Shown piece by piece: positions 24,757-25,575 of a stretch of DNA of 25,575 nucleotides (the first letter of the stretch is position 1; each line of letters opens with the position of its first letter). The notes beneath the pieces are model-generated. The model was not told the DNA's origin and did not search any database. It was given only the letters and a program-made list of their open reading frames with translations. Location of the stretch: the NCBI GenBank assembly GCA_900551235.1, contig URUU01000034.1:1-25575 (forward strand), given 5' to 3'. The position numbers and the translations under genes are program-made. The stretch comes from an uncultured Lachnospiraceae bacterium. GTDB taxonomy: Bacteria; Bacillota; Clostridia; Lachnospirales; Lachnospiraceae.

Positions 24757-24846
24757 TTTATCTCAGTCGGAGATTGTACTCCCACTGAGAAAGACTAGTT
24801 ATTACTCACCACTTGCAGAAGTGGGAGTCTTCTCGACTGAGATAAA
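24757..24846 (+). repeat. intergenic inverted-repeat unit 2 with alternative inner pairings
   Basis: The outer arms are a perfect 13-bp match: TTTATCTCAGTCG (24757-24769) and CGACTGAGATAAA (24834-24846). Inside, ACTCCCAC (24778-24785) can pair with GTGGGAGT (24821-24828), or CCACTT (24809-24814) with AAGTGG (24819-24824); these exclude each other. It adjoins unit 1 directly. It could be a small mobile element, an IS605-type end remnant or a structured RNA. Confidence 0.75.
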
Positions 24847-24879
24847 ACTCTCAAATACACTTAAAGAAAGGATTCTCTT

Positions 24880-25482
24880 ATGATTAAAAATATTGTTTTT
24901 GATATCGGAAAAGTTCTTGTTCGTTTTGACTGGGAGGATTACCTTGCTTCTTTTCAATTTCCGGAAGAAGAAACCAAAGCGATTGCAAAAGCCATGTTCC
25001 TGAATCCAAACTGGAATCTGGTCGATGAAGGCCGACTGTCCTATCAGGAAATAGAACAGATTTTTATGGATTCCTGCCCGCAATATGCTAAGGATATCCA
25101 TCTGGTCTTTGCTCACTTTGGTGACTGCATTACCCGTTTTCCTTACACCAGGCACTGGCTTTCTTCTCTGAAGCAGCAGGGATATCAGCTTTATTATCTT
25201 TCCAATTACGGTTCCTTTACCTGCGAATATACCAGAAATGACCTGGACTTCCGCGATCTGATGGATGGTGGGATTATGTCTTACGAAGTAAAATGTCTGA
25301 AACCAGATCCGGTTATTTATCAGAGTCTTTTTAAGAAATATAGCCTGATTCCGGAAGAATGTGTGTTTATTGATGATAATGCCGCAAACATTGAAGCAGC
25401 TAAAAAACTTGGAATGTATACGATATTGTTTAAAGAATATTTCGAAGCACAAAAAGAACTTAAAGTGCTGTGTGACAAATAA
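24880..25482 (+). CDS. HAD-family hydrolase (phosphatase)
   Basis: Cytoplasmic phosphatase-like protein of 200 aa, the usual length for this HAD subgroup. Motif I is FDIGKVLV with nucleophile Asp8; the second Asp of the common DxD is Gly, as in the YihX/FDLGNV-type subgroup that includes sugar-phosphate phosphatases. Motif II is LSN (Ser108), motif III is KPDP (Lys141) and motif IV is FIDDNAANIEAA (Asp165, Asp166). A helical cap lies between about residues 15 and 85. The start ATG has AAAGAAAGG a normal distance upstream. It has no signal peptide, unlike its upstream neighbours, and is separated from them by the structured inverted repeats, so it is probably an unrelated housekeeping gene. 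The substrate cannot be read from the sequence. Confidence 0.92.
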   Translation: MIKNIVFDIGKVLVRFDWEDYLASFQFPEEETKAIAKAMFLNPNWNLVDEGRLSYQEIEQIFMDSCPQYAKDIHLVFAHFGDCITRFPYTRHWLSSLKQQGYQLYYLSNYGSFTCEYTRNDLDFRDLMDGGIMSYEVKCLKPDPVIYQSLFKKYSLIPEECVFIDDNAANIEAAKKLGMYTILFKEYFEAQKELKVLCDK

Positions 25483-25497
25483 GAATTTACGGAGGAT

Positions 25498-25575
25498 GTG
25501 GACAGGTGCAAAGGAATCCGAAAGCAGAATAGAAACAGCATGAATCAGAACGCCAGAACCTTCAGAAAGAAAATC
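25498..25575 (+). CDS. possible start of another gene (partial, runs off the end)
   Basis: A frame opens from GTG 25498 and stays open to the window edge, with an in-frame ATG at 25540. GGAGGA at 25491-25496 is too close to the GTG and far from the ATG, so the start is unresolved. Only about 12 to 26 basic residues are visible and no family can be named. Confidence 0.3.
   Translation, partial: MDRCKGIRKQNRNSMNQNARTFRKKI

Overview
The window looks like a chromosomal segment of a low-to-mid GC, Gram-positive gut anaerobe, most likely a member of the Lachnospiraceae (Clostridia). The reasons are AGGAGG-type ribosome binding sites, near-consensus sigma-A promoters, short Clostridia-style signal peptides, YtrA/ABC and BlaI/BlaR1 regulatory pairs, and very large secreted proteins built from FIVAR, GLUG-like, leucine-rich and Fn3-like modules. 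Genus assignment is not possible from this alone. All confident genes are on the + strand.

Region 1 (77-16142) is a run of six secreted proteins that all end in the same lysine/tyrosine-rich Fn3-like module and carry no LPXTG, SLH or transmembrane anchor. In order they are: a subtilisin-like S8 protease; a NEAT/EF-hand/LRR protein; a larger paralogue with two Shr-like haemoglobin-interacting domains (HID) in front of NEAT/EF-hand/LRR; a 1639-residue protein with GLUG-like, FIVAR and Ig-like regions followed by an alpha/alpha toroid and a DUF4430 domain; a toroid-only protein; and a DUF4430-only protein. NEAT and HID are haem/haemoglobin modules. Toroid plus DUF4430 is the two-domain plan of the animal cobalamin carriers intrinsic factor and transcobalamin. 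My reading is that this is a surface locus for capturing haem and cobalamin-type ligands (or their carrier proteins), with the protease processing host carriers. No transporter is in the window, so that function is inferred. A strong terminator at 16164-16203 closes the block.

Region 2 (16314-20313) is regulatory and stress-response in character. A YtrA-type GntR repressor, an ABC ATPase and an ABC-2 membrane protein lie behind a TTGACA-17-TATACT promoter overlapped by a perfect 17+17 bp palindrome. Next come a BlaI/MecI-type repressor and a BlaR1-type M56 metalloprotease whose external tail is rich in Cys and His. Such sets usually answer cell-wall antibiotics or peptide antimicrobials.

Region 3 (20388-25575) holds a second S8 protease fused to a helical domain with an H-x3-D-x3-H motif, an internalin-like LRR protein, a small basic secreted protein, a strongly folded intergenic element of two inverted-repeat units (24701-24846), a HAD-family phosphatase and the possible start of another gene. 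By eye 20300-24100 is more A+T-rich than region 1. The only gene-free stretch over 300 bases is 20220-20596; it holds a terminator, a promoter and a roughly 180-nt leader.
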